The notes: generated from the letters alone by a model not told the origin. DNA of 13,062 bases from an uncultured Microbacterium sp. (GCA_937988695.1 CALKHM010000117.1:1-13062), one strand, 5' to 3'; shown: positions 1-7,606, numbered from the stretch's first letter. Numbers and translations: made by a program.

Positions 1-185
<185 letters not shown>

Positions 186-189
<4 letters not shown>

Positions 190-1364
190 AGCGAGACCCC
201 CTCGAGCGCCTCGCGCAGCCGGGCCGCGGCGGTCTCGGGCGGGATGTCGGCGATCCACGCACCCATCGCGGCCTCGGATCCGGCCAGGAACTTGAGTTTG
301 TCCGCCGCCCGGCGTGGGCTGGTCAGCTCGAGGTGCAGCCGGTAGGTGTCGCGCGCGACGTGCACGGGTGCCTGGTGCCAGGCCGCGATGTAGGGCGTGG
401 GCGTGTCGTACAGCGTGTCGCCCCCGCGCAGCAGCATCAGGTACAGGCGGGCGAGCTCGTCACGTTCGGCGTCGGTGGTCTCGGCGAAGTCGGCGACCTG
501 CCGGTGCGGCATCATGTGCACCTCGAGCGGCCAGCGCGCCGCGAACGGCACGAACGCGGTCCAGCGCAGCCCTTCGAGCACGACGCGCTCGCCGGCGCGT
601 TCGAAGTCGAGGATGTCCTGGAACAGCGAGGGCGACGTGCGCCGGATGCTCTCCAACGTGCGGATGGTGCGGGGCGTGATGTACGGGTACGAGTAGATCT
701 GCCCGTGCGGGTGGCCCAGCGTCACCCCGATGGCCTCGCCCCGGTTCTCGAACGGGAACACCTGATGAATGCCGGGCAGCGCCGACAACGCGGCGGTGCG
801 GTCGGCCCACGCCTCGATCACCGTACGGGCGCGGGTGACGGTCTGGGTGCCGAACGAACCGGTGGTGTCCGGGCTGAAGCATACGACCTCACAGCGGCCC
901 ACGCTCGTGCGCGATCGACCGAGGCCGATCGCGGAGAGGTCGTCGAGCCCCTCCGGCGGGTCCTCGCCGGCCGGTGCGGTGCCGGTCGCCTCGGCCAGCG
1001 CCGGGCCGAACGACGGCGACTTGTTCTCAAACACCGCGACGTCGTACGGCGACGGGATCTCGGAGGGGTTCGTCGGCGACTGCGGGGCGAGCGGGTCGAG
1101 CTCGGCCGGAGGCAGGAACGCGCGGTTCTGGCGTGCGGCAGCGATCGAGACCCAGTCGCCGGTGAGCACGTCCTGGCGCATCGTGGCGGTCGTCGGGCGG
1201 GGGTCGAGCACACGGGCGTCGACCGTGCGCTCGGTGCTGAGCGCGGTGTCGGGGTCGTCGTAGTAGATGAGCTCACGGCCGTCGGCCAGGTGGGTCGCAC
1301 GCTTGATGACGCCGGCGCCGAGCGCCGTGACGTCCTCGATGGTGCCGTCGCCATGCATGTTCAC
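186..1364 (-). CDS. galT: Galactose-1-phosphate uridylyltransferase
   Basis: GalT exchanges UMP between UDP-glucose and galactose-1-phosphate, giving UDP-galactose and glucose-1-phosphate. The protein has the HIT-superfamily active-site triad in GHPHGQIYSYPYITPR; His218-Pro219-His220 (numbered from the GTG) contains the nucleophile that is uridylylated. FENRG (206-210) and the second-half motif EVHMMPHRQ (281-289) also fit the family. The open frame continues upstream to 1418, but that stretch holds the promoter and operators. I therefore place the start at GTG 1364, six bases after a TACCGT -10 box, as a leaderless start giving 392 aa. ATG 1358, two codons later, is the alternative. Conserved sequence begins at about residue 19 (GVIKRATHLADGRELIYYDD). 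The gene overlaps galK by 4 bp, and the pair is probably controlled by the divergent LacI-type repressor. Confidence 0.93.
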
Positions 1365-1371
1365 GTCAACA
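1358..1371. promoter_or_regulatory. Operator-like palindrome 1 at the galT start
   Basis: TGTTCACGTCAACA is a palindrome at 12 of 14 positions with central CG, the form expected for LacI-family operators. Its centre (1364.5) falls on the predicted +1 and start codon of galT. Occupancy would block initiation there. The partner site at 1389-1402 lies 31 bp away centre to centre, close to three helical turns. That the neighbouring LacI-type protein binds it is inferred. Confidence 0.7.
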
Positions 1372-1400
1372 CGGTAGCAACCAGCGTGTGTTATCGTCAA
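1371..1400 (-). promoter_or_regulatory. galTK promoter (-35 TTGACG, -10 TACCGT)
   Basis: On the minus strand TTGACG (1400-1395) and TACCGT (1376-1371) are separated by 18 bp. Six bases later comes the GTG at 1364, so the message would start at or next to the start codon. The -35 lies inside operator-like palindrome 2, and palindrome 1 begins at the -10 edge and covers +1. No Shine-Dalgarno sequence is present before the start, which fits a leaderless mRNA. Confidence 0.65.
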
Positions 1401-1402
1401 CA
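1389..1402. promoter_or_regulatory. Operator-like palindrome 2 between galT and lacI
   Basis: TGTTATCGTCAACA shares the TGTTnnCGTCAACA core with the site at 1358-1371, an imperfect palindrome around central CG. It covers the -35 of the galT promoter on one strand and a possible -10 (TATCGT, 1392-1397) of the divergent regulator gene on the other. One bound repressor could therefore control both galTK and its own gene. Confidence 0.68.
1392..1397 (+). promoter_or_regulatory. Possible -10 box of the lacI-type gene
   Basis: TATCGT fits the TANNNT pattern and lies about 38 bases before the chosen start, giving a leader of roughly 30 bases with a strong ribosome-binding site. No good -35 is seen 17 bp upstream. 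The box lies inside operator-like palindrome 2, which would make the regulator autorepressed. Confidence 0.4.
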
Positions 1403-1435
1403 AGCCGGTGTTCGGCATGCGGAGAGGAGGTGACC

Positions 1436-2515
1436 GTGGTCGATCGCGACATCTCCGCGCTGCAACGCCTCGACCGCGAGTACGCCGAGCGGGAGGCCGG
1501 CGTCCGGGTGCCGCCGTCGCGCACGGTACGGCGTGTGTCGATGGTGGATGTCGCAGGTCGGGCGGGCGTATCGGGGCAGACGGTGTCGCGCGTGGTCAAC
1601 GGCAGCCCGCGTGTCGACCCGCTCACACGCGCGCGGGTCGAGGCGGCCATGCGCGAGCTCGGCTACCGGCCACACCGCGCGGCGCGCGCACTGCGCACCG
1701 GTCGCACCCAGACCATCGGGCTCGTCGCCGCGACCCTGGCCACCGTCGGCAACTCGCGGATGCTGCAGGCGGTCGCCGACGCCGCCGCGGCCCGAGGATA
1801 TGCGTTGGTCGTGGTGACGCTCGGGAGCAGCGGCGACGTCGGCACAGCCTTCGAGAGCCTGCGCGACCAGGGCGTCGACGGCGCCATCGTGCTCAACGAG
1901 GCCACGGCGTGGGTCAGCGCGGCCGACGCCCCGGCCGACCTCCGGCTGGTCGTGGTCGATGCGCCGGATGCCGGTCGGTTCGACGTCGTGCAGACCGACC
2001 ATGCCGCTGGAGCCGCCCTCGCGACCGGCCACCTGCTCGGTCTCGGGCATCGTCGCGTGCACCACGTCGCCGGTCCGGCGGGATCGTTCGCTGCCGACGA
2101 GCGCGAACGAGGCTGGCGGACGACACTGGCCGACGCCGGAGCGCCAGCGTCCGACCCGCTACGCGGCGATTGGACCGCGGCCTGTGGCCATCGCATCGGC
2201 GGGCAGCTGGCGGCCAACCCTGCCGTGACAGCGGTGTTCGCGGCCAACGACCAGATGGCACTCGGGGTGCTGCGTGCGCTCGCCGAGGCCGGGCGGCGGG
2301 TGCCTGAGGAGGTCAGCGTCGTGGGGTTCGACGATGTGATCGACGCGGCCGACTACCGCCCTCCGCTGACGACCGTGCACCAGGACTTCGACGCGCTGGG
2401 TGCGCGCGCGGTCGCCACCCTCGTGGCGGGTATCGAGCATGCCGCTGCACCCGCACTGCAGACGGTCCCTGCCGAGCTCGTCGTGCGCGCGAGCACCGCC
2501 GCCGCGCTGCGGTGA
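1436..2515 (+). CDS. LacI/GalR-family transcriptional regulator
   Basis: This is a sugar-responsive repressor of the LacI/GalR family, 359 aa. The helix-turn-helix is at about residues 35-60 (VSMVDVAGRAGVSGQTVSRV, then VNGSPRV). The hinge helix follows (YRPHRAARALRTGRT, 77-91), then a periplasmic-binding-protein-like sensor domain from about 93 to the end, with typical features such as FAANDQMALGVL and VSVVGFDDV. The start at GTG 1436 is chosen because GGAGG lies five bases upstream (1426-1430). It leaves a 33-residue extension before the HTH, whereas family members usually begin only a few residues before it. GTG 1535 or ATG 1541 would give the usual length but have no ribosome-binding site. 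The gene is divergent from galTK, with two matching palindromes in the shared promoter region, so galactose or a galactoside is the likely inducer; this is inference from position. Confidence 0.92.
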   Translation: MVDRDISALQRLDREYAEREAGVRVPPSRTVRRVSMVDVAGRAGVSGQTVSRVVNGSPRVDPLTRARVEAAMRELGYRPHRAARALRTGRTQTIGLVAATLATVGNSRMLQAVADAAAARGYALVVVTLGSSGDVGTAFESLRDQGVDGAIVLNEATAWVSAADAPADLRLVVVDAPDAGRFDVVQTDHAAGAALATGHLLGLGHRRVHHVAGPAGSFAADERERGWRTTLADAGAPASDPLRGDWTAACGHRIGGQLAANPAVTAVFAANDQMALGVLRALAEAGRRVPEEVSVVGFDDVIDAADYRPPLTTVHQDFDALGARAVATLVAGIEHAAAPALQTVPAELVVRASTAAALR

Positions 2516-2607
2516 TCGCGGCGCACCACCGAGGCGAACTCTGCGACTCGACCCGCCCGATCGCGTGCGCATGCCGCGCCCCGCGCAGCGCCGGCGCCGG
2601 CCCGTGG

Positions 2608-3399
2608 CTATGCCGGATGCCGCGACGCGAAGGCGCGCAGCGCGGCAGCGACCGTCGGATCCTCCAGGTGGACGCCGTGGCCGCCGGGAACCTCGAGATA
2701 CTCGGCGCCGCGGATCCGGTCGGCCATTGCGCGCCCGTTCGCTGCCGGGGTGATCGCGTCGTCCGCGCCGTGCACGACGAGGGTCGGCACGCAGATGCGG
2801 TCCAGCTCATCCCAGGTGTCGTGCGACGAGCTCGCCTGGTAATGCCCGCGTCGTGCGCGCAGACGGGTGTCGCCGCGCGCGAGCAGTCCCAGCACGTCGG
2901 GATGCTGCGCGCGGAATGCCGCGCCGAAGAAGTAGGGCCCGAGCACGTCGGGGTCACCCCCTGCCAGAGCGCGGGTGGCGGCAGCCGGTCGCGCCGTGCC
3001 GCGGGCATCACCGCCGGTGGCCGAGATCAGCGTCAGGGATGCCACGCGCTCGGGGCGCTCCAGCGCAAGCCACTGGGCGACGCGGCCGCCCATCGAGTGT
3101 CCGACGATGTGCGCGGACCGCGCGCCGGCGGCATCCAGCACGGCGACGGCATCGGCGGCCAGCATCCGTGTCGTCCAGTCCGCAGGCGCTCCCATCGTCG
3201 ACGCGCCGATGCCGCGGTGGTCGTAGGTGATGACGCGGAATCCGTCGGCGAGGCGGGGTAGCAGGATGTCCCAGGTGCGACGGCTGACGGCTTGACCGGG
3301 GATCAGCAGCATCGGCTCGCCGGAGCCTTGCTCCTCCCAGTCCAGCAGGGCGCCGTCGGCGGTCCGTGCCGGGTGTGCGGGGCGGCCGTGTTCGCTCAA
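2608..3399 (-). CDS. Alpha/beta-fold hydrolase (3-oxoadipate enol-lactonase-like)
   Basis: A 263-aa soluble serine hydrolase. The nucleophile elbow is GHSMGG (Ser102), the acid is Asp214 in HGADDAITP, and the catalytic histidine is most likely His241 in GGHGVHLEDP. The oxyanion-hole region is LLIPGQAV (31-38) and a helical cap lies at about 135-200. The overall pattern resembles PcaD-like lactonases and esterases, but no other catabolic gene is nearby, so the substrate cannot be named. TTG 3399 overlaps the galE stop in the four bases TTGA, and no other start codon lies close, so it is probably translated by coupling to galE. No signal peptide is seen. It converges on the lacI-type gene across a 92-bp gap in which I see only a short GC palindrome (2590-2601) and no T-tract terminator. 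Confidence 0.85.
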   Translation of the reverse strand: MSEHGRPAHPARTADGALLDWEEQGSGEPMLLIPGQAVSRRTWDILLPRLADGFRVITYDHRGIGASTMGAPADWTTRMLAADAVAVLDAAGARSAHIVGHSMGGRVAQWLALERPERVASLTLISATGGDARGTARPAAATRALAGGDPDVLGPYFFGAAFRAQHPDVLGLLARGDTRLRARRGHYQASSSHDTWDELDRICVPTLVVHGADDAITPAANGRAMADRIRGAEYLEVPGGHGVHLEDPTVAAALRAFASRHPA

Positions 3400-4379
3400 C
3401 GGCCGCTGGCCGCGCGGCGGGCCTCCCAGCCCGAGCGCACCATCTCGTCGACCGTGTGCCGATTCGCCCAGTCCAGGTCGCGCGCGGCCAGTTCGCCGGT
3501 CGCGACGATCCGATCAGGGTCGCCAGGTCGGCGCGGGGCGATCTCGGGCGTGAAGTCGATGCCGGTCACCCGCGCCATGGCGTCCATGATCTGCCTCACG
3601 CTCAGCCCGTTCTGCGATCCGAGGTTGTACGCGGGCTCGATCGGCGTGCCCGATGCCAGCCGCTGCGCGGCCACGACGTGGGCGGCGGCGATGTCGGCGA
3701 CGTGCACGTAGTCGCGCACATTGGTCCCGTCCGCGGTGTCGTAGTCGTCGCCGAAGATCTTCGGCGTCCGGCCCTCCAGCAGCGCCTCGAACACCAGCGG
3801 GAACAGGTTGTGCGGACTCGTGTCGTAGACAGCGGGATCGCCCGAGCCGACGACGTTGAAGTAGCGCAGCGAGGTGTGCCGCAGAGGATGCCGCGTCCCG
3901 GCCGTCGCCACGCCCTGATCGGCGATCAGCCACTCGCCGATGAGCTTCGACTCGCCGTACGGAGAAGCCGGGCGCTTGGGCAGATCCTCGGTGACCAGCG
4001 GCACGTCGGGCGTGCCGTACACCGCCGCCGACGACGAGAAGACGAGGTTCGCGGTGCCTGCGGCATCCATCGCCTCCAGCACGATGCGAGTGCCTTCGAC
4101 GTTCTGCGCATACGTGTGCAGCGGGCGCTGCACCGAGACGCCCGCGTACTTGAACCCTGCCACGTGGATGACCCCGTCCACGCCGTACGTGCGCAGCGTC
4201 TGTTCCACCAGGGCGCGATCGAGGATCGACCCGCGCACAAACGGCACGCCAGCGGGCACGAACCCCTCGTGCCCGCTGGACAGATCGTCGATGACGAGCG
4301 GCTCGAGCCCTGCGGCGCCAAGCGCCCGGACGATGTGGGCGCCGATGTAGCCGGCGCCGCCGGTTACGAGCCAGGTCAT
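3396..4379 (-). CDS. galE: UDP-glucose 4-epimerase
   Basis: GalE interconverts UDP-galactose and UDP-glucose with tightly bound NAD+, closing the Leloir cycle and also supplying UDP-galactose for surface glycans. The 327-aa protein is an extended SDR. It has the Rossmann motif TGGAGYIG (6-13), serines 115-117 before AAVYG, the catalytic pair Tyr141 and Lys145 in SPYGESK, and NVRDYVHVADI (220-230), characteristic of GalE. Length is normal. The ATG at 4379 has GAGGAG (4392-4387) a few bases upstream. This ribosome-binding site lies inside the last codons of the beta-galactosidase remnant, whose stop is one base away, so galE was probably once the downstream partner of that gene. It is followed by a 4-bp overlap with the hydrolase. 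No separate promoter is evident; pgm read-through is likely. Confidence 0.95.
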   Translation of the reverse strand: MTWLVTGGAGYIGAHIVRALGAAGLEPLVIDDLSSGHEGFVPAGVPFVRGSILDRALVEQTLRTYGVDGVIHVAGFKYAGVSVQRPLHTYAQNVEGTRIVLEAMDAAGTANLVFSSSAAVYGTPDVPLVTEDLPKRPASPYGESKLIGEWLIADQGVATAGTRHPLRHTSLRYFNVVGSGDPAVYDTSPHNLFPLVFEALLEGRTPKIFGDDYDTADGTNVRDYVHVADIAAAHVVAAQRLASGTPIEPAYNLGSQNGLSVRQIMDAMARVTGIDFTPEIAPRRPGDPDRIVATGELAARDLDWANRHTVDEMVRSGWEARRAASGR

Positions 4380-4380
4380 A

Positions 4381-4583
4381 TCACTCCTCTTCGGGACCGA
4401 GCAGCGGTGCGGGCACGAAGTGTGCGCCCGCCTCGAGCAGCTGCTCGAGTTCGATCACGGTCACTTCATTCTGCCCGGTGCGCGTGACCGGCGCGGGCAC
4501 GTACAGGTGCGCTGCGGGCCGGTGGCCGCGTATCGTCCGAGCAGGAAGCCGTTCACGAACGCGAAGCCGCGGCTCCAGCCGGC
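4381..4583 (-). pseudogene. Remnant of a GH35-type beta-galactosidase (C-terminal ~67 codons, frameshifted)
   Basis: Between the pgm stop and galE lies a fragment whose translation matches the conserved C-terminal end of family 35 beta-galactosidases. It begins in one frame with GWSRGFAFVNGFLLGRY and continues with AATGPQRT. It then needs a single base added near 4506 (ACCTG where ACCCTG would be expected) to carry on as LYVPAPVTRTGQNEVTVIEL, ending LLGPEEE and a stop one base before galE. Both the NGF-LGRY motif and the YVPAP-NEV-ELE tail are typical of the family. Everything upstream, including the catalytic TIM barrel, is gone: the fragment starts directly after the pgm stop and in the same frame as pgm. 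The family assignment is from recognition of these motifs without a search. The 5' loss makes it non-functional even if the frameshift were a sequencing error. Confidence 0.75.
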
Positions 4584-6224
4584 TCACCCGCCGAGCGCGG
4601 CGCTGACCACCGCCCGGGCCTCCTCCTGCACCTGACGCAGGTGCTCCTCGCCCTTGAGCGACTCGGCGTACAGCTTGTAGACGTCTTCGGTGCCCGACGG
4701 GCGGGCGGCGAACCAGGCATCGGCGGTCTGCACCTTCACGCCACCGATCGCGGCGCCGTTTCCCGGCGCATGCGACAGCTTGGCGGTGATCGGCTCGCCC
4801 GCCAGGGTGGTCGCGCTCACGTCGTCGGGCGACAGCTTGGCCAGCGCAGCCTTCTGCTCCTTCGACGCAGGCGCATCCACACGCTGATACGCCGACGCGC
4901 CGAACTCCGCCTCCAGCTCTGCATACCGCTGCGAGGGGGTCTTCCCGGTCACGGCCAGGATCTCGCTGGCCAGCAGGCACAGCAGGATGCCGTCCTTGTC
5001 GGTGGTCCACACCGTGCCGTCCTTGCGCAGGAACGAGGCGCCGGCCGACTCCTCGCCCCCGAACGCCACCGAGCCGTCGAGCAGCCCCGGCACGAACCAC
5101 TTGAAGCCGACCGGAACCTCCAGCAGAGGCCTGCCGAGGGATGCGGCGACCTTGTCGATGATCATCGAAGAGACGAGGGTCTTGCCGATCGCGGCATCCG
5201 TCGGCCACTCCGGCCGGTGCTGGTACAGATAGTCGATCGCGACGGCCAGGTAGTGGTTCGGGTTCATCAGCCCTGCGTCGGGGGTGACGATGCCGTGCCG
5301 ATCGGCGTCGGCGTCGTTGCCGGTGAGCAGATCGTACTCATCGCGCCGTGCGACCAGAGCCGCCATCGCCGACGGCGACGAAGGGTCCATGCGGATCTTC
5401 TCGTCCCAGTCCAGCGTCATGAACCGCCACGTCGGATCGACCTCGGGGTTGACCACGGTCAGATCCAGGCCGTACATCTCGGCGATGAGCGCCCAGTACT
5501 CGACCGAGGCGCCACCCAGCGGATCGGCGCCGATGCGCACCCCCGCCTTGCGGATGGCGTCGATGTCGATGATCGACGCCAGATCGGCCACGTAGGCCTG
5601 GCGGAAGTCGTATCGGCCGAGCGTCCCGGCGTCGATGTCGGCGAACCGGGTGCGCCGCACCTCGTCGAGGCCGGCCGAGATCAGGGCGTTCGCGCGCTCG
5701 GCGATCCAGCCGGTCGCATCGGTGTCGGCGGGCCCGCCCGACGGAGGGTTGTACTTGAAGCCACCGTCGGCGGGCGGGTTGTGGCTGGGTGTCACGACGA
5801 TGCCATCCGCCCGTGCCGGGTCCGCGGCATCCCGACCACGGTTGTAGGTGAGGATCGCGTGACTGAGCGCGGGCGTGGGCACCCACGCGTCGCGCGCGTC
5901 GACGCGCACATCCACTCCGTTCGCGACGAGCACCTCGATCGCGGTGCGCTCGGCCGGGCGGGACAGGCCATGCGTGTCGCGCCCGAGGAACAACGGGCCG
6001 GCGATCCCCTGAGCGGTGCGGTAGTCCACGATCGCCTGGGTGGTGGCCAGGATGTGGCTCTCGTTGAAGCTGCGGGTCATGCTCGAGCCGCGGTGCCCGC
6101 TCGTGCCGAACACCACCCGCTGAGCGGGGATCGCGGCATCCGGTCGCAGGTCGTAATACGCGTTGATGATGTCGTCGATGTCGATGAGATCGGATTCGGC
6201 GGCGGGTTGTCCTGCACGGCTCAT
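4584..6224 (-). CDS. pgm: Alpha-D-glucose phosphomutase
   Basis: Phosphoglucomutase interconverts glucose-1-phosphate and glucose-6-phosphate, linking the Leloir pathway and glycogen or UDP-glucose synthesis to glycolysis. From ATG 6224 the protein has 546 aa, the same length as Escherichia coli Pgm; the frame is open to 6296 but no start there is supported. Motifs in order: VVFGTSGHRG (37-46), the phosphoserine loop TPSHNPP with Ser147, the Mg2+ loop NDADADRHG (Asp304, 306, 308), the sugar loop GGEESAG, and the C-terminal phosphate loop RPSGTEDVYK. A GGGG ribosome-binding motif lies just before ATG. CAGACT also lies exactly six bases upstream, a weaker version of the leaderless layout seen elsewhere in the window. 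Divergent from pheA across 105 bp, and followed directly by the beta-galactosidase remnant and galE. Confidence 0.95.
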   Translation of the reverse strand: MSRAGQPAAESDLIDIDDIINAYYDLRPDAAIPAQRVVFGTSGHRGSSMTRSFNESHILATTQAIVDYRTAQGIAGPLFLGRDTHGLSRPAERTAIEVLVANGVDVRVDARDAWVPTPALSHAILTYNRGRDAADPARADGIVVTPSHNPPADGGFKYNPPSGGPADTDATGWIAERANALISAGLDEVRRTRFADIDAGTLGRYDFRQAYVADLASIIDIDAIRKAGVRIGADPLGGASVEYWALIAEMYGLDLTVVNPEVDPTWRFMTLDWDEKIRMDPSSPSAMAALVARRDEYDLLTGNDADADRHGIVTPDAGLMNPNHYLAVAIDYLYQHRPEWPTDAAIGKTLVSSMIIDKVAASLGRPLLEVPVGFKWFVPGLLDGSVAFGGEESAGASFLRKDGTVWTTDKDGILLCLLASEILAVTGKTPSQRYAELEAEFGASAYQRVDAPASKEQKAALAKLSPDDVSATTLAGEPITAKLSHAPGNGAAIGGVKVQTADAWFAARPSGTEDVYKLYAESLKGEEHLRQVQEEARAVVSAALGG

Positions 6225-6317
6225 GTCCCCAGTCTGCCCGGTTCCGCGCGCACGCGACACCATGAATACCGTTCGTATCGGGAATGCCGCGGGCATCGGC
6301 GGTGGCGCTCGCGCCGC

Positions 6318-6323
6318 TAGGCT
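6318..6323 (+). promoter_or_regulatory. -10 box of pheA (leaderless layout)
   Basis: TAGGCT is followed by six bases and then the GTG start at 6330, with no Shine-Dalgarno sequence. This places +1 at the start codon. No recognisable -35 is seen 17 bp upstream. Confidence 0.6.
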
Positions 6324-6329
6324 GAGCGG

Positions 6330-7283
6330 GTGAGCGAGTCATCCCCCGAACGTCGCACGTACAGCTACCTGGGTCCGGCGGGCACGTTCACCGAGGCGGC
6401 GCTCGCGCAGGTGCCGGAGGCGCGCGGGCAGATCTGGAACCCGGTGCGCAACGTCGGCGAGGCGCTGGATGATGTCGTGAGCGGTCGCTCGGATGCCGCG
6501 ATGATCGCGATCGAGAACTCGGTCGACGGCGGGGTCAGCACCACACAGGACGCCTTGGCGACCATGCCCGGGCTGCGCATCGTCGGTGAGTACCTCGTGC
6601 CGGTGCAGTTCGTGCTGGTCGGCCGGCCCGGCGCCACGCTCGATGACGTGTCGATCATCGCCGCCCACCCCGTCGCGTACGCGCAGTGCCTGGTGTGGCT
6701 CGGCGAGAACCTGCCCGATCACGCGCACGTGCCGGCATCCAGCAACGTGGCCGCCGCCCTCGACATGCTGGAGGGCACCGCCGGCGCGGACGCGGCGATC
6801 GCTCCGCCGGGGATCCTCGAGCACCACGACCTGCAGCTGCTGGCCGAGAACATCGGCGACAACCCGAAGGCCGTCACCCGGTTCGTGCTGGTCTCGCGAA
6901 CGGTCGCTCCGCCGTCGCCCACCGGGGCGGACAAGACCTCGCTCATCGTCGAGCTGCCCGACGACCACCCGGGTGCCCTGCTGGATATGCTCGAGCAGTT
7001 CGCGACGCGCGGCATCAACCTCTCGCTGCTGGCCTCGCGTCCGATCGGCGACGAGCTCGGGCGGTACCGGTTCGTCGTGGACGCCGACGGCCACGTGCTC
7101 GACGAGCGGATGGCCGATGCCCTCCTGGGCCTGCGCCGGTTCAGCCCGCAGGTGGTGTTCCTCGGATCGTATCCGCGCGCCGACCGCGCGATCGTGCACT
7201 ACCCGGGCCGTTACGCCGACGAGGTGTTCGTCGAGGCGCGCGACTGGTTGCGTGGGCTCATCTCCGGCGAGCCGGAGACCTGA
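6330..7283 (+). CDS. pheA: Prephenate dehydratase with ACT domain
   Basis: PheA converts prephenate to phenylpyruvate, the penultimate step of phenylalanine synthesis, in the cytoplasm. The 317-aa monofunctional enzyme starts YSYLGPAGTFTEAAL (11-25). It carries IENSVDGGV (61-69) and the catalytic TRF motif (Thr183) of the periplasmic-binding-fold dehydratase domain (about 10-190), then an ACT domain (about 203-281) beginning TSLIVELPDDHPGALLDML. In family members the ACT domain binds phenylalanine through GALV and ESRP motifs. Here these read GALL (215-218) and ASRP (235-238), so the acidic residue of ESRP is missing and feedback control may differ. No chorismate mutase domain is fused. The GTG start follows a TAGGCT box at the leaderless distance. 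The downstream gap holds the 68-bp direct repeats. Confidence 0.94.
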   Translation: MSESSPERRTYSYLGPAGTFTEAALAQVPEARGQIWNPVRNVGEALDDVVSGRSDAAMIAIENSVDGGVSTTQDALATMPGLRIVGEYLVPVQFVLVGRPGATLDDVSIIAAHPVAYAQCLVWLGENLPDHAHVPASSNVAAALDMLEGTAGADAAIAPPGILEHHDLQLLAENIGDNPKAVTRFVLVSRTVAPPSPTGADKTSLIVELPDDHPGALLDMLEQFATRGINLSLLASRPIGDELGRYRFVVDADGHVLDERMADALLGLRRFSPQVVFLGSYPRADRAIVHYPGRYADEVFVEARDWLRGLISGEPET

Positions 7284-7348
7284 GCCCGGTCGGGGCGCGG
7301 GCGCGGGCGCGTCGGCATGTCCGCCCGCACGGGGCGAGGGCATGTCAC

Positions 7349-7416
7349 GGGATGAGGGTGGATGTCGCGGATTCGGCCCTCGTTCGGTGAGGTCTCCGTA
7401 TTTCGTGCGCGAGGCC
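7349..7416. repeat. 68-bp direct repeat, copy 1
   Basis: Identical over 68 bases to 7474-7541, an offset of exactly 125 bp. It begins GGGATGAGGGTGGATGTCGC and ends TTTCGTGCGCGAGGCC. Weaker similarity extends 13 bases upstream (gagggcatgtcac against gagctcatctgat), so the true unit is about 81 bp with a diverged left edge. It lies in the pheA-to-oxidoreductase gap. The only internal structure I see is a short CCTC/GAGG stem. No coding signal. Confidence 0.95.
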
Positions 7417-7473
7417 GGGGCGGGTGCGGCGTGTTTGGGAGGTGCCGGCCGGCCCGGGCCGAGCTCATCTGAT

Positions 7474-7541
7474 GGGATGAGGGTGGATGTCGCGGATTCG
7501 GCCCTCGTTCGGTGAGGTCTCCGTATTTCGTGCGCGAGGCC
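7474..7541. repeat. 68-bp direct repeat, copy 2
   Basis: Perfect second copy of the sequence at 7349-7416, in the same orientation. The 57 bases between the copies are GC-rich and hold the palindrome GGCCCGGGCC. The remaining 65 bases to the stop of the oxidoreductase gene show no feature. The whole 7284-7606 gap contains only this repeat pair and no T-tract terminator, although two genes converge on it. Confidence 0.95.
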
Positions 7542-7606
7542 AGGACGTCGGCGGCCAGGCGCGGTGCGCGCGGCGAGCCCAACCGCCCTGCCGGGGCGCT
7601 GGGTCC

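Noticed and set aside
2516..2607. Intrinsic terminator between the lacI-type gene and the hydrolase
   Set aside because: Only the GC palindrome GCCGGCGCCGGC at 2590-2601, with no usable loop and no T tract.
6266..6278. ATAC-CGTTC-GTAT inverted repeat between pgm and pheA
   Set aside because: Arms of only 4 bp and no second copy; expected by chance.
4641..6320. 559-codon plus-strand open frame opposite pgm
   Set aside because: Mirrors pgm codon structure; no recognisable motif and no ribosome-binding site.
7349..7541. CRISPR array
   Set aside because: Only two copies, the 68-bp repeat unit is too long, and there are no cas genes.
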